Positions 52,167 to 60,590 of a DNA stretch of 64,000 nucleotides are shown piece by piece. Origin of the DNA: CAZYTM01 sp964649725 (GTDB lineage Bacteria; Desulfobacterota; Desulfuromonadia; Geobacterales; Geobacteraceae). The translations under genes were made by a program, and so were the position numbers. Location: the NCBI GenBank assembly GCA_964649725.1, contig CAZYTM010000008.1, forward strand, positions 62,001 through 126,000, read 5' to 3'. The notes beneath the pieces are model-generated. The model worked only from the letters and a program-made list of their open reading frames with translations, was not told the origin of the DNA and ran no database searches. Each line of letters begins with the position of its first letter. Positions within the stretch are counted from its first letter, which is position 1.

Positions 52167-52901
52167 TCAGAGCCTGAATTTCTCTCCCAGGTATATCTCC
52201 CTTGCTTTCCTGCTCTCGGCGATCTGCTGCGGGTTGCCACATTCCAGCACTTCGCCGGCATTCAGTATATATGCCTTGTCACAGACTCCGAGGGTCTCCC
52301 GGACATTATGGTCGGAGATCAGAATGCCGATCCCCCGCCCCTTCAGTTCAGCGATTATGTTCTGCAAGTCGATCACCGCCAGCGGATCGATACCGGCAAA
52401 CGGTTCATCGAGGAGCAGGAATGCCGGCCGGGTGGCAAGGGCCCGGGCGATCTCGACCCGCCGTCTTTCACCCCCGGAGAGGGCATAACCCCTGCTCGCC
52501 GCGATATGGGTTATCTTCAGATCGGCCAGCAGTTCCTCTGCCCGTTCCTGCCGCTCATTACCGGTAAGCGGCAAGGTCTCCAGCACCGCCAGCAGATTCT
52601 CCGTTACCGTAAGCTTGCGGAATACCGATGGCTCCTGGGGGAGATAACTGATCCCGCGGCGCGCTCTGACATGCATAGGGAGATCGGTTATGGCCAAGTC
52701 ATCGAGCAGGACCGCGCCGCTCTCCGGCCGGCAGAGCCCTACCACCATATAGAAGGTAGTAGTCTTCCCGGCACCGTTAGGACCCAAGAGGCCGACCACC
52801 TCGCCAGAGGCGACTTCAAGGTCGACCCCGGCCACCACGGTCCGGTTACCGAAGCTCTTGCGCAGCCCCCGCGTGACTAGTTTTCGTTCAAGGTTTGCCA
52901 C
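52167..52901 (-). CDS. lptB: LPS export ABC transporter ATPase LptB
   Basis: Cytoplasmic ATPase of the LptB2FG exporter. Walker A GLLGPNGAGKTTTFYM, Q-loop (SYLPQEPSVFRKLTVTEN), signature LSGGERRRVEIARAL, Walker B FLLLDEPFAGIDPLA. I chose the GTG at 52901, which overlaps the lptA end by 14 nt with AGGGG at 6 nt; the longer frame to 52988 lies in lptA. Length 244 aa. Confidence 0.94.
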   Translation of the reverse strand: MANLERKLVTRGLRKSFGNRTVVAGVDLEVASGEVVGLLGPNGAGKTTTFYMVVGLCRPESGAVLLDDLAITDLPMHVRARRGISYLPQEPSVFRKLTVTENLLAVLETLPLTGNERQERAEELLADLKITHIAASRGYALSGGERRRVEIARALATRPAFLLLDEPFAGIDPLAVIDLQNIIAELKGRGIGILISDHNVRETLGVCDKAYILNAGEVLECGNPQQIAESRKAREIYLGEKFRL

Positions 52902-53394
52902 CTGGCACCCCTTTGCGACCGGTCTGGATGGTAGCCTGGACCCGTTCCCCCTTACTCCCGGAGACGACACTCTTCTGTTCGTCAACATAGTAGGTGATCA
53001 CCGATCCGGTCAACTCATTCTCCCCCTGATAGACCTTTGGTGCGCCATCCAGGGTGATGGTACCCTTCCTGTTGTCATAGATGGCATGGGAAGACTCGCC
53101 ACGGTTGATCCCCTGGATTATTCTTACATTACCGTTCGCCTCGACCAACTCTACGTCCCGCTCCTTGGCCGCATAGGTTATCTTGAGCCGGTCGGCATAG
53201 ATAGTCATGTCACCCTGGCGGGCGATCACCTTGCCGGAGAAAATCGCGGTCCTGCTGTTACTATCGGTCAAAAGCTCGTTCGATTTAATCTGCAACGGCT
53301 GATCACCCCGTTTGGTCATCAACTCGGCAGCAGCAATCATGCCGGCAAAGAGCAGAGTGAGCAGCATTACCAGCGCAATGGAGAAGAGTCTCAC
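52888..53394 (-). CDS. lptA: LPS transport periplasmic protein LptA
   Basis: Periplasmic bridge protein of the OstA/LptA fold. A signal peptide (to about 22, AGMIAAAE) precedes repeated beta segments: QPLQIKSNELLTDSNSRTAIFSGKVIARQGDMTIYADRLKI, followed by GNVRIIQ and IDGNGEL-like repeats ending with ENELTGSVITYYVDEQKSVVSG. Length 168 aa. ATGA overlap with lptC. Confidence 0.9.
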   Translation of the reverse strand: MRLFSIALVMLLTLLFAGMIAAAELMTKRGDQPLQIKSNELLTDSNSRTAIFSGKVIARQGDMTIYADRLKITYAAKERDVELVEANGNVRIIQGINRGESSHAIYDNRKGTITLDGAPKVYQGENELTGSVITYYVDEQKSVVSGSKGERVQATIQTGRKGVPGGKP

Positions 53395-53966
53395 CGCCCT
53401 GACCCCCCTTTGAGGTTTGCTTCCACATTGCGCAATATCCGCACACTCCTTGAGACTGTATTGAGTTCCAGCCCGACCCCGCTCACTGTCATCTCCTTGT
53501 CAGTCAGCCGCACCGGGGTGTCGGTCCTGACCAGAGAGAGGGAGTTCACGTAGGTCGCTTTCGGCATCGTGACTTCCAGACCGGAGTCGGTAGTCACCCG
53601 CACCTTACCTGTCAATTGCAGATCTTTTGTCTCTGTGTGATAGTCAGCCCGTTCTGCGGTGAGCAAGATGTCACCGGTCGCCGGTTCACCTGCCACCTGC
53701 ATCCGGACTCCGCTTAGGCGAGCTATGCCGCTGGCGCGATCATGCTCGGCGCTGTCGGCGACAAGTTCCCACTTTTTGCTTCCGTCTCGCATTTCGGAAA
53801 AATGGATTTTCCGCAGAGCAATGTCGGCATTGCCAGAGAGTGGGGTTGACACCGGTGCAGATTTGGGAGCGCCAGAAAACTTGCCGGCAATCACCACAAC
53901 GAGCGAGATACCGGCCAGAATAATGGCCAAAGCCAGAAGCTGCCTGATTTTACGCGGTTCGAGCAT
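53391..53966 (-). CDS. lptC: LPS export protein LptC
   Basis: One N-terminal membrane anchor (about 8-28, LALAIILAGISLVVVIAGKF) and a periplasmic LptC jellyroll (MRDGSKKWELVADSAEHDRASGIARLSG, LTAERADYHTETKDLQLTGKVRVTTDSGLEVTMPKATY). Length 191 aa. In most related genomes it directly follows kdsC; here about 7 kb of other DNA intervenes. The start has no Shine-Dalgarno sequence and lies only a few nt after the predicted transcription start. Confidence 0.88.
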   Translation of the reverse strand: MLEPRKIRQLLALAIILAGISLVVVIAGKFSGAPKSAPVSTPLSGNADIALRKIHFSEMRDGSKKWELVADSAEHDRASGIARLSGVRMQVAGEPATGDILLTAERADYHTETKDLQLTGKVRVTTDSGLEVTMPKATYVNSLSLVRTDTPVRLTDKEMTVSGVGLELNTVSRSVRILRNVEANLKGGSGR

Positions 53967-53978
53967 AATTCAGGAAAA

Positions 53979-54007
53979 AGTATACCACTCAAGATATGGG
54001 CTGTAAA
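53979..54007 (-). promoter_or_regulatory. Sigma-70 promoter for lptC-lptA-lptB-rpoN
   Basis: TTTACA (54007-54002), 17-bp spacer, TATACT (53984-53979). The predicted start site is only about 6 nt upstream of the lptC ATG. Confidence 0.65.
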
Positions 54008-54142
54008 GATATTTCAGCAACTTTTGCATGAGTTGGCATGAAGATTGAAGAAGGCTCTGCAAAATCGACCCGTTAGCTTGCCTGGCTGCTCCGGAGAGAC
54101 TCCGCAGAGGTGACTGACCGGCAACCCTGCAGCTTCTCAGAC

Positions 54143-54169
54143 AAAAAAAGGGCGGGGAGACCCCCGCCC
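54143..54169 (-). terminator. Rho-independent terminator of the lipoprotein gene
   Basis: GGGCGGGG/CCCCCGCCC stem with a minus-strand TTTTTTT run. Confidence 0.85.
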
Positions 54170-54201
54170 GAAAACAGACCAATATTCTTCTGCCGGAAAT
54201 A

Positions 54202-55797
54202 CTACTTTTTCGGCAGGTTGGAGAAGATAATATGCTCCTCTAGAGAGGCAGCTAGCGGTTTCGTAACAGCGCTGGCACTCGCCGTAGTATAGGTGTTGAG
54301 CGGCGTTACGGTAGCAGTGCCACTGCTGCTCACAGTGATTTCAAAGACCTGCCAGACAGAATTGCCGCCTAGCACTGTCGAACCAGGATTCGGCGGGGTG
54401 TAAACGGTAGTCGAGCCGTTCAGCGTCAGTTCAACCCTGGCCGGAGAGGTGTAGATCGTCCCGGTGCCGCTGTAATGATGCACTGAATAGCGATAGGTGC
54501 CGGTGAATAATCTGCTGATGGTGATGACCTCAGGGCCGAAGCTTGAGGTATCATCAACATCCAGCTCTGCGTAAGGGGCTGCGACCATGCTCCCCCTGCT
54601 GCTGTAATAGACATGGAAACGGCTCGTTGAAGTAGGATCCGGACCGGTCAGATGCGAATCGAGGTCAGTAGGGTTCAACCCCCAGGTCAGTTTGATCCTG
54701 GCCGAACCGGAACCGCTGGAGCCTATAATGGCGCCAAGCTTCAGGTCGGTGGAGAGGGAGGTGCAGGAGGTCCCGGCGGAACCGGTCGTGACCACTTCAC
54801 TCTGGCTCAGGGCATTACTCGTCACTGCGATCACTATAACCGTCGAATTAGCCTTGGCCAGTACGGAGAAGGTACCATCAGCGGCAGAATAGGTCTCCGA
54901 AGTACCGATATAGTCCCGCCCCTGCGCTTCGACGCGGGCCCCGGCCACGGCAACGCCAGCCGAATCGACGACCTTGCCGGTTATGCAGGTGGTGTTATAG
55001 ACCTGGTCAGCATTCCAGTAGGAGAAATGGGTGACCGTACCGGTGTAATACTGATTCGGTGCAGTACCGGCCAAGGTAAGTGTCCCCTCCTGGACCCAGA
55101 GGCCGGTCGTGGCATTATAGTAGAAGGCCGGCATGGTAGATGGTGGTGAGGTAGCGCCGGCGGCAACAGGGATACGGATAGTCGCGCTCTGGCCGCTGGC
55201 AAGGTTCAGTGCCGCACCGGTGCTGTCGGTGAAACTCACTTCGATGGCACCGAAACTCTCCATCATGCCGCCAGCCGAGGTGGTGTAGTTACCCGGCATC
55301 AGCTGGGGGTTGGAGCTCGGATCGATCGGCGTGAGATTGCCGGTCACGTTACCGCTCGGGCTCCCGCCAGAGGCTGTCCTGAGCGAGTTTGCCGGCAGCA
55401 CGACCTGGGCCGCCGAACCGGTGGCGGTGATGGTCTTGGCCGCAGTCGGGTCAAAGGTGGAAGTATTGGCAACCGGCAACAGCGCGATATCGGCAGTTGT
55501 CGTCACCCCGGCAGATACCGTGGCTATTTTCGAGCCAAAGACAAAGCCGCTCTTGGCGACCGTGATCACCTTGCCGCTGCCGGCAGTGATGCCGGTGATA
55601 GAGTAAGTCCCGTCTGCCGCTGTTGTGGCGCTTGCCGTGCCGACCGTCACAGTTGCGGAGGCGACCGCTGCACCGTCATTGTTATTGACTACCTTGCCGC
55701 TGATAGTTCCGCTCGTACTGGTACTGCTACTGCTGCCGCAGGCGGCCAGCATCATCACCGCTCCGGCAAAGAACATGCGCTGCAAAATTTTTTTCAT
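54202..55797 (-). CDS. Large lipoprotein with carboxypeptidase-regulatory-like repeats
   Basis: Lipoprotein signal MKKILQRMFFAGAVMMLAAC (lipobox LAAC), then a Ser/Thr tether. Two carboxypeptidase-regulatory-like beta domains (ISGKVVNNNDGAAVASATVTVG at about 30-110 and ITGKVVDSAGVAVAGARVEAQG at about 275-360) frame a central region with VLPANSLR. The C-terminal LTWGLNPTDLDSHLTGP resembles the YfaP/DUF2135 fold. No enzyme motif is seen. The ATG at 55797 has GGAGGAGCCT upstream. A surface adhesin or matrix lipoprotein is possible. Confidence 0.75.
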   Translation of the reverse strand: MKKILQRMFFAGAVMMLAACGSSSSTSTSGTISGKVVNNNDGAAVASATVTVGTASATTAADGTYSITGITAGSGKVITVAKSGFVFGSKIATVSAGVTTTADIALLPVANTSTFDPTAAKTITATGSAAQVVLPANSLRTASGGSPSGNVTGNLTPIDPSSNPQLMPGNYTTSAGGMMESFGAIEVSFTDSTGAALNLASGQSATIRIPVAAGATSPPSTMPAFYYNATTGLWVQEGTLTLAGTAPNQYYTGTVTHFSYWNADQVYNTTCITGKVVDSAGVAVAGARVEAQGRDYIGTSETYSAADGTFSVLAKANSTVIVIAVTSNALSQSEVVTTGSAGTSCTSLSTDLKLGAIIGSSGSGSARIKLTWGLNPTDLDSHLTGPDPTSTSRFHVYYSSRGSMVAAPYAELDVDDTSSFGPEVITISRLFTGTYRYSVHHYSGTGTIYTSPARVELTLNGSTTVYTPPNPGSTVLGGNSVWQVFEITVSSSGTATVTPLNTYTTASASAVTKPLAASLEEHIIFSNLPKK

Positions 55798-56108
55798 AGG
55801 CTCCTCCAGAAATAGAATGAATACCCCGACAGTTGGGCGCAGAAGCAAGAATGGATGAAAAATGAGACGCGGTTTTATCTTTCATTAGAAGATAGCACCG
55901 TCGACCAGTGACAGTCAAGAATGATTTGCGGTAATTTTCCTGACAAAACAAAAAAATATTGCAGAGCGCTGCACAATGGCAACTTAGGGAGGATATAATT
56001 TATCCCGTCAACCCCACCCCCCCCAATCCGACCCTTTATCTAGCTTTATCCGGCAGACTACCTTATTTCCGAAAGTCTGGGGAGGGTTCTCCTTTTACCA
56101 CTAGCAAC
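55798..56108. other. Intergenic interval, no gene recognised
   Basis: About 310 bp between the lipoprotein gene and selO. It holds a C-rich run near 56010-56030 and presumably the lipoprotein promoter. I see no RNA gene, repeat or clear -35/-10 pair. Confidence 0.4.
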
Positions 56109-57599
56109 TTATGTCCCGCAAAAAGTCCGGTAAGGAGGGGCGCCCGCTTCCGGAGGGAGGTGGTAACCCCCCTGTTCCGGCGGATCGTCGTATGGGTGAG
56201 AGAGAACCCTGAGCAGGGCCTCCATGACTGAGTAGTCGTCTCTCTCCACTGCCGTTTCCAGGGCCTCTTCCACCTTGTGATTGCGGGGTATGACGCCAGG
56301 GGAGCCGGCCAGCATGAGCAGGCGGTATTCCTCCGGTGGGTGGGGCTGGCGTGCCAGCCGCTCCTGCCAGCGTCTGCGCCAGGCTGTGAATCCCTCGTCC
56401 CGGAACAGCGGGGAATCTATCGGCGCCTCAGCTGCCAGGGCGCGGAAAGAGTTGGTATAGTCCACCCCCAGACGCTTGAGGCAGTCGAGAAAATCCGCAA
56501 GCAGCTCGGCATCCCCCTCTTCTTCGTTGAACAGCCCCAGTTTGGTCCGCATTCTTCCCATGTAGTGGTGCTGATAAATGTCCGGAAAGGAGGCGATCGC
56601 TTCTGTTGCCAGATCAACGGCCTTCTTTTCTTCCGGATGCAGAAGGATGAGCAGGGTTTCGGCGAAGCGGGCGAGATTCCACTGGGCGACGAGCGGCTGA
56701 TTGCCGAAGGAGTAGCGCCCCTCCCGATCGATGGAGCTGAATACAGTCGCCGGGTCATAGGCATCCATGAAGGCACATGGGCCATAGTCGATTGTTTCTC
56801 CGCTCAGGGCCATATTGTCGGTGTTCATGACCCCGTGGATGAAGCCTGCACAGCACCATAGTGCAACTAGCTTTGCCTGGCGCTCCATGACCGCATGGAG
56901 GAGGGCCAGAGCCCTGTTCCCGGCACCGGCCTGCTCCGGGAAGTGGCGGCTGATGGTGTAGTCGACCAGCACGCCGACCCCCTCCCAATCGTGGCAGCTG
57001 GCCAGCTGCTCGAAGGTACCGACGCGGATATGGCTTGCCGCCATGCGGGTGAGGATCGCCCCCCGTAACTGGGTCTCGCGGTAAACCGGTTCGCCGGTGG
57101 TGACGACTGCCAGGCTCCGGGTGGTGGGGATCCCGAGAAAGTGCATCGCGTCGCTGATAATATACTCCCTGAGCATGGGGCCGAGAGCCGCGCGGCCATC
57201 GCCGCCGCGGGAGAAAGGGGTCCGGCCCGATCCTTTGAGCTGGATGTCATAGCGCCGGCCGTCAGGGGTGAGCTGCTCCCCCAGCAGGATCGCCCGACCG
57301 TCCCCCAGACATGTAAAGTAGCCGAACTGATGACCGGAATAAGCCAGGGCGATGGGATCGGCTCCTTCGGGAATGCGGTTGCCTGCGAGTTGGGCGATCC
57401 CCTCCTCCTGTTGCAGCGCTTCGGCATCCAGACCAAGGTCGGTGCAGAGTTGCCGGTTAAGCACGGCCAGGCGCGGCTCCGGCACCGGTTCCGGGGAGAG
57501 GCGTACAAAGAATGAGCCGGGAAGACGACTGTAGCTGTTGTCGAATCGCCACCCTTCCGGGGAAGTAGTGATGCCAGGGGCAAAGGTATCGAGGCTCAT
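56109..57599 (-). CDS. selO: Protein adenylyltransferase SelO
   Basis: Pseudokinase-fold enzyme that transfers AMP to Ser/Thr/Tyr of target proteins. DIQLKGSGRTPFSRGGDGRAALGPMLREYI, GIPTTRSLAVVTTG and FIHGVMNTDNMALSGETIDYGPCAFMD are the conserved ATP-site segments. The C-terminus ends FCGT, with Cys where animal SelO has selenocysteine. ATG 57599 follows GGAG at 9 nt. Length 496 aa. It lies just outside the cassette cluster and is probably an ordinary chromosomal gene. Confidence 0.93.
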   Translation of the reverse strand: MSLDTFAPGITTSPEGWRFDNSYSRLPGSFFVRLSPEPVPEPRLAVLNRQLCTDLGLDAEALQQEEGIAQLAGNRIPEGADPIALAYSGHQFGYFTCLGDGRAILLGEQLTPDGRRYDIQLKGSGRTPFSRGGDGRAALGPMLREYIISDAMHFLGIPTTRSLAVVTTGEPVYRETQLRGAILTRMAASHIRVGTFEQLASCHDWEGVGVLVDYTISRHFPEQAGAGNRALALLHAVMERQAKLVALWCCAGFIHGVMNTDNMALSGETIDYGPCAFMDAYDPATVFSSIDREGRYSFGNQPLVAQWNLARFAETLLILLHPEEKKAVDLATEAIASFPDIYQHHYMGRMRTKLGLFNEEEGDAELLADFLDCLKRLGVDYTNSFRALAAEAPIDSPLFRDEGFTAWRRRWQERLARQPHPPEEYRLLMLAGSPGVIPRNHKVEEALETAVERDDYSVMEALLRVLSHPYDDPPEQGGYHLPPEAGAPPYRTFCGT

Positions 57600-57669
57600 G
57601 GATCGGGACTCCAAGTTTGTGGTCCTGTCTAGGGGGTTATAGAATGCGAGTCAACACGGCTGTTTATCA

Positions 57670-57747
57670 TTCTAACGCGAAAAGACCAACGGGTATGAGC
57701 TTAACCGGCGCGGGTTTATCGCGGCCGCATTCACGCGAGAGTTAGGA
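57670..57747 (-). other. attC-like recombination site 2
   Basis: 78-bp imperfect palindrome bounded on the minus strand by TCCTAAC (57747-57741) and GTTAGAA (57676-57670), matching the RYYYAAC/GTTRRRY core sites. Inner pairing of CGCG and GCCGCG segments includes a single-base bulge, and the central loop is GATAAACCC-like. Consistent with an integron cassette site. Confidence 0.65.
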
Positions 57748-57800
57748 CATCCTTTTCTTTTAAAAATAAATCCGTCCCCTTTTAGCTACAAAGTCTTCGC

Positions 57801-58061
57801 CTAACAGTAAAAAAAGACAAAAACTGCTGATCCGGCGGCGATAAGGAGCAAGCCGCCGATGATGTAGAAAACAGCAACATAGTCATTTCTCTCATCTGTA
57901 GAGAGATCAAAAAATCTGCTCAGGAACCTTGGCAAACGCCCGCTCTCCAGGAATAGAGGCCACCGCCGCACTCCGCCAAAGAGAAAAACGATTCCTATAA
58001 TGACTATGAGGGCCAGGAATAGTTTTGGCGGTTCCGTGACTCCTTTTCCACCTATCGGCAT
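57801..58061 (-). CDS. Small two-helix membrane protein, unknown function
   Basis: 86 residues with two hydrophobic helices (about 13-31 LFLALIVIIGIVFLFGG and 63-84 YVAVFYIIGGLLLIAAGSAV) and a polar loop. GGGCGGAAAGGG lies upstream of the ATG. Compact membrane genes like this are common cassette cargo. It is 54 nt from attC-like site 2. No family recognised. Confidence 0.6.
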   Translation of the reverse strand: MPIGGKGVTEPPKLFLALIVIIGIVFLFGGVRRWPLFLESGRLPRFLSRFFDLSTDERNDYVAVFYIIGGLLLIAAGSAVFVFFYC

Positions 58062-58117
58062 GTCATTACCCTTTCCGCCCCTCCGAAAATGACCTTGCAG
58101 TCGTCCTGGCGCTCATA

Positions 58118-59116
58118 TGGTGTCAGGCTTGCAGTTGTGCAATTTGCTGTGATAGTGCAGTTACCTGCTCCGCGATCTCTCGCTCTTTCTTCTCCCGCGC
58201 ACGTATTCGCTTCGCCGCAGAACTGAGGGTCGAAACATCACGTTTCATCTTGCCGGCTAGTTCGGTCAATGTGCATACTCCCGCCTCCGTTGCCAGCCTC
58301 GCCGCCATTCCTCGCGCTGCAGAGGCCTTTCGGTCGAGCCCGGTCAACTCTTGCAAAGACGACAGTCCGTAGTGAGTGCAGACAACCTCTAAAAACTTAT
58401 CTACCGGCACCGTCCGTCTAGACCGCCTCTCGGCTTCATCGAGCACCTTTTCTGCAAAGGTGTCATCACCCAAAAGCCTGTTGTCAGTCTCGGAACCACC
58501 ATGGAATTCCGGCCTATGCCCATCTGCAATACCGGCAGAAACAAACTCACGAAATTCCTGACGGGCGAGTGATGCGGATTCTGACATGCAACCGAGTACA
58601 AATTCAGTTGTGAGCCAGGTGATGGTATCCTCTCCACAATAAGCTCTATGGCTGCTCCAAGGATACTCACCTGGATCATTTACCATCTCTGCCCTTACAG
58701 GGTTCAAGTGGATATAACGGACCAATTCGGCCAAATAGGCATCTGCATCAACCATGATTGCCTTGTAGCGTCCTTGGAACAGGTGGCCGACGCGACTTTT
58801 TCGCCAGTTTACCCAACGCGTATATCGTCCGACCAAGCTCTGCATGATAATGGAAAGAGGGATGTCTCCAACTTGCAGGGCGAGGTGGATATGGTTCGTC
58901 ATTAGACAAAAAGCGTGTACCCGAAATCGATAACGCGCTGCTGCCTCTTGAAGAAAAAGGTAAAACCGATTCCTGTCGGTGTTGGCGAAAAATATCTTCT
59001 CCCGTGCATTGCCTCTGAGAATCACGTGGTAGAGTGCGCCGGGGTAATGCAGTCGCGGCTTACGTCCCATAAGTCAAAATTTACCAGCTAATTGCATAAT
59101 TGCAAGCCTGACACCA
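58118..59116 (-). mobile_element. REP-type Y1 transposase element with inverted-repeat ends
   Basis: A single transposase gene is bounded by perfect 16-bp inverted repeats TGGTGTCAGGCTTGCA (58118-58133) and its complement (59101-59116). Similarity continues inward for about 20 more bases. Each end contains a hairpin TTGCA-N4-TGCAA (loops GTTG and TAAT). The transposase stop codon lies inside the left repeat. Confidence 0.8.
58123..59070 (-). CDS. REP-associated tyrosine transposase (Y1_Tnp/IS200-like)
   Basis: HUH single-strand endonuclease domain in residues 1-130: PGALYHVILRGN, the HUH motif H60-I-H62 (CLMTNHIHLALQ) and catalytic Tyr83 (GRYTRWVN), followed by RVGHLFQGRYKAI and ELVRYIHLNPVRA. 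A C-terminal helix-turn-helix of the DnaA-like type (about 215-300) is typical of this RAYT subgroup. The reading frame is intact. Such proteins bind hairpin REP ends; the flanking repeats here are the obvious substrate. Confidence 0.88.
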   Translation of the reverse strand: MGRKPRLHYPGALYHVILRGNAREKIFFANTDRNRFYLFLQEAAARYRFRVHAFCLMTNHIHLALQVGDIPLSIIMQSLVGRYTRWVNWRKSRVGHLFQGRYKAIMVDADAYLAELVRYIHLNPVRAEMVNDPGEYPWSSHRAYCGEDTITWLTTEFVLGCMSESASLARQEFREFVSAGIADGHRPEFHGGSETDNRLLGDDTFAEKVLDEAERRSRRTVPVDKFLEVVCTHYGLSSLQELTGLDRKASAARGMAARLATEAGVCTLTELAGKMKRDVSTLSSAAKRIRAREKKEREIAEQVTALSQQIAQLQA

Positions 59117-59137
59117 TTGGGTTCCTTCCCTATCGGC

Positions 59138-60106
59138 TTATTTGATGTATCGAGGGGCGCTCGCACCATTTACAATATCCTCAGTTATATTAGTCTTGAT
59201 ATTGTACGATCTGATCCCACCATTATCTTCATCATCCAGCATTACTTCGTAATAGATCACTTCATTATTCTCTCCGCCTAGCGAAAATATTGGAGTTGAG
59301 AGTCCTGCTTTAAATAGTGATGCTGGCTTTTTTGACCTAGTTTTAACATCATAAATGGTCAGAACGTTTGCAGCTACGCCATCAGACAAGACGACTTGAT
59401 TGTTATTGAGCCAGACAGAACTACTTCCTCCGCCAATTTCCTGGGTTTTATGATTTGGGGAGTTTAGGTCCATTAGGTAGACTTTCCACTTCATATTAAA
59501 AGAAGGGTCTGATAAATCGCGAGGTTCCCATCTATAGGAAGCAAATGACAGCCATCTTCCATCGGGAGACCAATTTACATGGCTATGTGGAAACGGAAGA
59601 TCCTTTGTAACATCTACGACTTTCTTTGATTTGACATCGACAATCCACACATGTCGGACAGTTTTTTTTACAGGTTTGACAAAATTACTCATTTTCACCT
59701 GTAACTTATCTTTTGTAAGTGCAACAAACGCGATTTTATCGCAACTTGGAGAAAGTGATGGGTGAGTTGCGTCGGTTGAAGCCTCAGTAATGAACTCCTC
59801 CGTCCCGGTCTTAATATTATATAAGTACAGTTTTTTGTTATTTTTAAAATACGCGATTATTGATGCGTCTGATGAAGCCGTATAATTCGTAATGTTTCTG
59901 GTATCAGTTAATTGGATTTTAGTGTGTTTCTCAATATTATATGCCCAAATGTCACGACCTCGCAGGAACAACAAATTATTCTTTAAGTTCTGCGAGCTAA
60001 TCTGTGCAGAGTTATGGATAGGCTCTGCAGCTACAATATTGTTACCGGCTATTATTTTGAAGATTATGACTGATGAAACTAATACTAGGTTTAAGAATAT
60101 TCGCAT
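59138..60106 (-). CDS. Exported TolB-like beta-propeller protein (PD40 repeats)
   Basis: Signal peptide (about 1-27) followed by WD40-like/PD40 beta-propeller repeats: GRDIWAYNIEKHTKIQLTDT, ATHPSLSPSCDKIAFVAL, SHVNWSPDGRWLSFASY, VWLNNNQVVLSDG. Noticeably AT-rich with codon use unlike the surrounding genes, a sign of transfer. AGAGGG precedes ATG 60106. It starts just inside a cassette boundary. Probable periplasmic protein-interaction role; no more can be said. Confidence 0.7.
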   Translation of the reverse strand: MRIFLNLVLVSSVIIFKIIAGNNIVAAEPIHNSAQISSQNLKNNLLFLRGRDIWAYNIEKHTKIQLTDTRNITNYTASSDASIIAYFKNNKKLYLYNIKTGTEEFITEASTDATHPSLSPSCDKIAFVALTKDKLQVKMSNFVKPVKKTVRHVWIVDVKSKKVVDVTKDLPFPHSHVNWSPDGRWLSFASYRWEPRDLSDPSFNMKWKVYLMDLNSPNHKTQEIGGGSSSVWLNNNQVVLSDGVAANVLTIYDVKTRSKKPASLFKAGLSTPIFSLGGENNEVIYYEVMLDDEDNGGIRSYNIKTNITEDIVNGASAPRYIK

Positions 60107-60135
60107 TTTTGGCCCTCTGGTTTTTCATTACATTG

Positions 60136-60206
60136 GCATAACGGCCCAGCGCTTGACCTGCCGGGCAGCTTTATCGCCCGGTCATGGTCTGAGCGTCTTG
60201 TTAGAC
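60136..60206 (-). other. attC-like recombination site 1
   Basis: Minus-strand order: GTCTAAC (60206-60200), AAGACGCTCAGACC, a central stem ACCGGGC/GCCCGGC around GATAAAGCT, GGTCAAGCGC, then GTTATGC (60142-60136). The outer arms pair imperfectly, with single-base bulges as in real attC sites. The stop codon of the 114-aa gene (TAA) is inside the first core site, normal for cassettes. Confidence 0.75.
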
Positions 60207-60545
60207 CTCGTCCTCATCATATTCAATGGGTAACACTTCATAGTCGATGCCAGGAATAGCTCCAGTCGGTGTTTGGTCAGAGGAGAGGACAAAACGATAA
60301 CTAGCAGCCGTTCTATAGGTCTCACGACCGCATCTAGGACAAACCTGTTCATCATTTGCATTTAGGAATTGTGGTTTTTCTTTATCTGAAGTGTTTTTCC
60401 ATAGTGCTTCCAGCATCCACCCGCCCCAGCCGCAGGAATCCTTCTCCGTTGCGCAAACCGCATACGTCAGCCATGCTCCTTCTGGTTTCTCGACGTCTTC
60501 CTTTTCTATCTCCAGAAGATCCTTAAATTTTCGTGGGAATGACAT
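60201..60545 (-). CDS. Cassette-borne small protein with zinc-ribbon-like cysteines
   Basis: 114 residues; four cysteines in CATEKDSC (about 31-38) and CPRCGRETYRT (about 69-72) could form one zinc site. The rest is charged and soluble with an acidic tail (EYDEDEV). AAGGAAAG precedes the ATG. The stop overlaps the attC core and the start is close to the GTTAGAC site, so the gene fills its cassette. No family recognised. Confidence 0.65.
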   Translation of the reverse strand: MSFPRKFKDLLEIEKEDVEKPEGAWLTYAVCATEKDSCGWGGWMLEALWKNTSDKEKPQFLNANDEQVCPRCGRETYRTAASYRFVLSSDQTPTGAIPGIDYEVLPIEYDEDEV

Positions 60546-60559
60546 TTTCTTTCCTTGTG

Positions 60560-60586
60560 GTCTAACTAGTTATTGACCGGTTAGAA
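60560..60586 (-). other. Simple core-site pair (attI-like or truncated attC)
   Basis: Minus strand TTCTAAC-N13-GTTAGAC. It bounds the first cassette on its upstream side. Too short for a full attC; attI sites have such a simple pair. Confidence 0.45.
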
Positions 60587-60590
60587 GCCG

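Larger units (their letters stand above)
57670..60586 (-). mobile_element. Cluster of attC sites without integrase (CALIN-like cassette array)
   Basis: Two attC-like sites (57670-57747 and 60136-60206) and a simple core-site pair (60560-60586) frame three small minus-strand genes of unknown or weak function plus one Y1 transposase element. The genes are visibly more AT-rich than neighbouring DNA. No intI gene occurs in the window. One cassette is clean (60142-60565); the larger interval may be two cassettes merged by the transposon insertion. Confidence 0.6.

Noticed and set aside
58118..59116. Idea that the Y1 transposase mobilises the 117-bp dispersed element
   Set aside because: Its flanking repeats (TGGTGTCAGGCTTGCA) share no sequence with the element ends (GGAGCGTGGATTTT), so nothing in the window connects them.
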